DNA of 64,000 nt from Verrucosispora sp. NA02020 (lineage in GTDB: Bacteria; Actinomycetota; Actinomycetes; Mycobacteriales; Micromonosporaceae): assembly GCF_013364215.1 (NCBI RefSeq), contig NZ_CP054923.1, forward strand, positions 4,216,001-4,280,000, in the 5' to 3' direction. The notes beneath the pieces are model-generated. The model was given only the letters and a program-made list of their open reading frames with translations, ran no database searches and was not told where the DNA came from. A program made the position numbers and the translations under genes. Shown one piece after another: positions 60,728 to 64,000 of this stretch; position 1 is the stretch's first letter; every line of letters starts with the position of its first letter.

Positions 60728-61975
60728 TCACGCGTCGATCCGGGCGGTCGGCGCGTCGACCGGTCCTCGTCGGATCCGGCCCGCCCGGAGCACCTGCGCC
60801 GCCGCGATCAGCAGGTACGGCACGACGGCCAGGGCGAACGCCCACGCGGTGTCCGTCGCCGTGGCGAGCAGGCCGAACCCGGCGTACACCGCGATCGTGG
60901 TCAGGTCGGTGAGCGTGCCCGCCAGCGAGGTGACGGTGGCCCGGGCCGGGCCGCTGATCCGGGCCTGAAGGCGGACGTCGGCCAGCACCGAGGCGAGTTG
61001 GAAGCCGGCGAACGCCGCCGCGACCAGCAGGAACCCCACCGGCTTGCGCAGCAGCACCCCCACCGCCAGGGCCACCGCCGAGGCGGCCAGCAGCAGGGCG
61101 TACCCGCCGGTGCGAAGCCGCTGCCCGGCCGGGGCGAGCAGCCCGCCGGCCATCTGGCCGAGGGTCACCACCAGCAGCAGCAACGGCACGGTGGTCAGGG
61201 CGACGCCGGTGTCCCGGGCCAGCAGCGGGAGGTACTCCTCCAGCGCGCCCCAGATCGCGCTCACCACCGCCACCAGCAGCACCGCCACGCGGACGGATCG
61301 ACTGCCGCGCGCCTCGGCCACGCCGAGCCGTAGCCCCTGCCACCAGCCCGGCTCGTCGGGTGCGGTGGACGGCGCGGCGGCGGGGTGGTGGTGGCGGCGG
61401 TGTTCCGGGAGGCGGGTCGCGACGGCGGCGGCCAGCAGACAGGCCGCGACGCTGGCCGTCCCGACCATCGGGTAGCCGCCGAGCCCGAGCACCGGCCCGG
61501 CGAGCAGGATCGACCCGAGCACCCCGGCAGTGCCGGCGGTGCGGGCACGGCCGATGGTCCGGGCGTACCGGTCGGCGGCGCCCACGTGGTCGAGTTCGTC
61601 GAAGACCAGCGCCTCCAGCGCGCCGGAGGCGAGTGCACCGCCGGCTCCCCAGAGCACGAACCCGACGGCGAACGCCGGATAGGACGGCAGGAGCGTCCAC
61701 AGACCGAAACCGAGGGCGCTGCACAGCGGCGCCAGGGCGAGCACCAGACGCCGGGAGGTGGCGTCGGCCCAGGCACCGGCGGGCACCTCCAGTACCAGAC
61801 CGGCCAGCGACCAGATCACGAACAGCGAGGAGATCTGCCCGACCGACAGCCCGGTGTCGGAGAAGAGCAGCACGTACACCGGGTAGAGCAGGACCAGGTC
61901 GGTGAGGAACGTGTACGCGTAGAGAGTGGCCGCCAGGCGACGGCCGGCGGCGCAAGCGAGGGTCATCGAGGCCAT
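60728..61975 (-). CDS. MFS transporter
   Basis: 415 residues, 12 membrane helices: TLYAYTFLTDLVLLYPVYVLLF, VPAGAWADATSRRLVLALAP (motif A, about 64-83), and ALEALVFDELDHVGAADRYA, an intracellular loop seen in multidrug/metabolite MFS of actinobacteria. Substrate unknown. ATG 61975; ATG 61966 three codons later is possible. No partner gene is adjacent. Confidence 0.87.
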   Translation of the reverse strand: MASMTLACAAGRRLAATLYAYTFLTDLVLLYPVYVLLFSDTGLSVGQISSLFVIWSLAGLVLEVPAGAWADATSRRLVLALAPLCSALGFGLWTLLPSYPAFAVGFVLWGAGGALASGALEALVFDELDHVGAADRYARTIGRARTAGTAGVLGSILLAGPVLGLGGYPMVGTASVAACLLAAAVATRLPEHRRHHHPAAAPSTAPDEPGWWQGLRLGVAEARGSRSVRVAVLLVAVVSAIWGALEEYLPLLARDTGVALTTVPLLLLVVTLGQMAGGLLAPAGQRLRTGGYALLLAASAVALAVGVLLRKPVGFLLVAAAFAGFQLASVLADVRLQARISGPARATVTSLAGTLTDLTTIAVYAGFGLLATATDTAWAFALAVVPYLLIAAAQVLRAGRIRRGPVDAPTARIDA

Positions 61976-62209
61976 CCGGACGGGTGGGGAGCGATTACGG
62001 ACACCGTGTGTACGGCGTCCGAGGGCGGCCCCCGGCCTCGGTCAAGGCATCAATGTCGCCAGGTCATGCGGTGATCGTAGGCGCCGGCACCACCTGGTGC
62101 CACCCCGTTGCGGCTCGGGCGGACGACGGCGTCGCGGCAGACGACGTCTGCCGGACGCGTCGCGGGACGGAACCGTACGGTCCCGTCCCGCGAGGTGACG
62201 CCGTCTGGG

Positions 62210-63529
62210 TCAGCGACCGGACGGGCCGTCGTTCTTCGGCAGGATGATCGTCGACTCGCTGTCGTCGGCAGCGGTCCGCGGCGACGGCACGTCCGGTCCG
62301 GTCGACGTGACCTGGGTGGTGTCCGGGTCGTCGGTCGTCGCGGCGGACTGGCGCGGCAACGCGGTCGTGGTGTCGGAGTCGTCGTCGACCGGCTGCTGGC
62401 GCGGGAACGCCGTGGTGGCCTCCGGGTCGTCGGAGTCCGCCACCGACTGACGCGGGAACGCCGTGGTGGCCTCCGGGTCGTCGGAGTCGGCCGTCGACTG
62501 GCGCGGGAGCAGCGTGGTCGGGTCTGAGTCGACGTGGGGCGGGGTGACGACCTGGGTCGCCTCCGGGTCGTCGGCCACCGGCACACCCGACGAGGTCCCG
62601 GTCGCGAACACCGGCGTGGCGGGCGGCGGGTCGGCGGCCGGCGCGCCGAAGGTCGCCCCACCGGGCGGTACGGGTGCCGCCGCCGACTCGGCCAGCCGAC
62701 GCTCGGCGGCGGTCCGCTGCTCCTCCCGCTCGCGGGCGGCCTGTGCCTCGCGCTCCCGGGCGGCCTCCGCCTCCCGCTCGCGGGCCGCCTGCTCCTCACG
62801 GTCCCGGGCCGCCTGCTCCTCGCGCTCGCGGCGGGTGGCGGAGTAGGCCCGAGCGTGCTCGGCGATGGTGCGCGACTCCGCCTCGGCGCGGGACAGCCAC
62901 GACTCCCAGCGGTTCTGCATCGGGCGGATCAGCCCGCCACCCACACCGACGACGAGGATGCCGCCGACGGTGGCGAGCACCGCGATCAGCACCGGGGTGG
63001 TGACGGCGGTGGCCACACCGATCTGGTTCAACGCCGCGATGACGCCGAGACCGAGAATGAACGCCGAGGCGATGGTGGCCAGCAGCCGGCCGTAGGACAG
63101 CCCGCCGAGCGCGCCCGAGATCAGGTCCTTGACGGCGCTGGCGATGGCGGCGGCGACCACCACGATGACGATGGCGACGAAGGCCCTCGGCAGCCAGGCG
63201 ATGACACCGGCGATCAGGTCCGAGATCGGGTTCGGCCCCCAGATACCGAACGCCAGATAGAGGGTGAGCAGCAGGATCCCGTAGTACGCGAGCTTCGCCA
63301 CGACGTCACTGGCGTCGTACCGGGAGCGGGCCAACGCCCGACGGATACCGCCGCGTTCGACCGCCCGGTCGAAACCGACGCGTTCCAGCAGCCGGCCGAC
63401 GAGTTTCAGCACCGCCTTGGCGATCAGCCAGCCGGCCACCAGGATCGCCACGAAGGCGACGGCCTTGGGTAGGAAGAGGAGTATGCCACGGAGGGTGTCC
63501 CCTACCGCGTCGCCGAAGTTGTCTCGCAT
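62210..63529 (-). CDS. CmpX-like / TM-helix repeat membrane protein with long disordered tail
   Basis: 439 residues. About five membrane helices in the first 215 residues carry the TM-helix repeat of CmpX/MscS-related proteins (FLPKAVAFVAILVAGWLIAKAVLKLVGRLLERVGFD, in parts, and LPRAFVAIVIVVVAAAIASAVKDLISGAL). Then a charged ERE/QAARE coiled coil (about 225-285) and a disordered acidic tail with repeats of DDPEATTAFPRQ type (about 330-400). The family includes putative small-solute or mechanosensitive channels. ATG 63529. The tail repeats are encoded by a 51-bp tandem repeat. Confidence 0.85.
   Translation of the reverse strand: MRDNFGDAVGDTLRGILLFLPKAVAFVAILVAGWLIAKAVLKLVGRLLERVGFDRAVERGGIRRALARSRYDASDVVAKLAYYGILLLTLYLAFGIWGPNPISDLIAGVIAWLPRAFVAIVIVVVAAAIASAVKDLISGALGGLSYGRLLATIASAFILGLGVIAALNQIGVATAVTTPVLIAVLATVGGILVVGVGGGLIRPMQNRWESWLSRAEAESRTIAEHARAYSATRREREEQAARDREEQAAREREAEAAREREAQAAREREEQRTAAERRLAESAAAPVPPGGATFGAPAADPPPATPVFATGTSSGVPVADDPEATQVVTPPHVDSDPTTLLPRQSTADSDDPEATTAFPRQSVADSDDPEATTAFPRQQPVDDDSDTTTALPRQSAATTDDPDTTQVTSTGPDVPSPRTAADDSESTIILPKNDGPSGR
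62401..62490 (-). repeat. 51-bp tandem repeat in the membrane protein tail
   Basis: The stretch 62401-62439 recurs at 62452-62490 (period 51 bp, 17 codons) with no difference seen; more degenerate copies lie on both sides. It encodes DDPEATTAFPRQSVADS-like units. It lies in a disordered region, so length changes are likely tolerated. Confidence 0.75.
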
Positions 63530-63615
63530 CCGTTGGTCCTTTGCAGGGGCGGTCGGTTCGTCCGGCCCGACCTACCCACGGGCGCTGCGCGAGAAACGTC
63601 GCGAGTGTCCGGCCG

Positions 63616-64000
63616 TCAGCCCGGACAGGAGTACGCGACCTCGGTGGCCGCCTGCGCCGACGACGGCGAGACGACGTTCACCGTGGCCGTCTCGGTGGTG
63701 CTGCCGACCCCGCTGAACGTCCACCGGAGGGTCAGCTCCACGGTCCGCTGCCCCGGACCGACCCGCTCGGTCAGCAGGGCACCCGGTGCGCTCCCGGACC
63801 GCAGCCACTGGTACTCGACGGTGCCGGGGCGGCCGTTGGTGCGTACCGTGGCGACGACGTCGACGGTGACGTCGCACCGCTGTCCCGCCGGGTGGGGCAC
63901 CGCGACGCTCACCCCGCTGATCTCCATCGGGTTCAGCCGCTGCCAGATCCAGAAGCCGACCGCGGCCAGCAGCACGAGGGTGAGCAGAGTGGACAGCACC
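63616..64000 (-). CDS. Membrane-anchored protein, unknown function, perhaps cut by window edge
   Basis: At least 127 residues. One membrane helix (LSTLLTLVLLAAVGFWIWQRL) is followed by a beta-rich domain (SGVSVAVPHPAGQRCDVTVDVVATVRTNG, ..., TVEYQWLRSG) with two Cys (about 42 and 125) that may pair. A GTG at 63999 could be the start, but the frame is open to the edge and the gene may be longer. It looks like the C-terminal extracellular part of a larger protein, for instance the tail of a Ser/Thr kinase; that is a guess. Confidence 0.6.
   Translation of the reverse strand, partial: VLSTLLTLVLLAAVGFWIWQRLNPMEISGVSVAVPHPAGQRCDVTVDVVATVRTNGRPGTVEYQWLRSGSAPGALLTERVGPGQRTVELTLRWTFSGVGSTTETATVNVVSPSSAQAATEVAYSCPG

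Overview
The window is very GC-rich chromosomal DNA with dense, often overlapping genes (GTGA and TGATG junctions), many GTG starts, mycothiol-linked enzymes and a conserved actinobacterial gene block. It looks like a Micromonosporaceae actinomycete, probably Micromonospora or a close relative. The genus is an inference from gene style; no rRNA or other marker is present.

Layout. 1-11.5 kb (minus): the N-terminal half of gcvP behind a glycine riboswitch, a Sir2 deacylase, a globin pair with a DivIVA-like protein, then a block in the same order as Mycobacterium tuberculosis Rv1830 to Rv1822 (MerR, bifunctional nuclease, FtsR-type MerR, GarA, GcvH, DUF881, small basic protein, DUF881, CDP-alcohol phosphatidyltransferase). 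11.7-17.1 kb: MarR, PP2C phosphatase, methyltransferase, universal stress protein, small unknown proteins and an HhH glycosylase-like protein. 17.1-25.8 kb: a complete selenocysteine locus (selB, selA, tRNA-Sec) beside a three-subunit formate dehydrogenase. Its catalytic subunit has an in-frame TGA followed by a bacterial SECIS hairpin. 36.2-40 kb holds a mycothiol-dependent formaldehyde oxidation operon, so the window encodes formaldehyde to formate to CO2.

A family of secreted lysozyme-fold proteins occurs at 26.3, 32.9, 34.1 and 56.7 kb, plus a truncated tandem copy at 56.3 kb. Each intact gene is preceded by one to four exact GGAAT-N18-GTT promoter motifs of the SigR/SigH ECF type, eleven in all, and each is followed by strong hairpins. 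The 56.7 kb copy is a mosaic: its coding sequence matches the 26.3 kb copy and its promoter region matches the 32.9 kb copy. A family of palindromic intergenic elements (GGAAGGG/CCCTTCC cores) marks gene ends at four places.

43.2-49.3 kb (plus) is the most unusual operon: an ABC-type nucleotide-binding protein, a lipoprotein sugar-binding protein, a fused MalF-MalG-like permease and a membrane-anchored STAND/TPR protein, all joined by 4-base overlaps. Both P-loop proteins lack the Walker A lysine (G-x-G-T-S), and the ABC subunit also lacks the Q-loop glutamine and the catalytic glutamate. This suggests a sensor or signalling system derived from a transporter.

The rest (49.3-64 kb) carries a divergent MarR / luciferase-hemerythrin fusion pair, a pentapeptide-repeat protein, RNase HI, lycopene cyclase, a serpin, a class F sortase with a possible partner, a histone H1-like protein, a YchJ-family protein, an MFS transporter and a repeat-bearing membrane protein.
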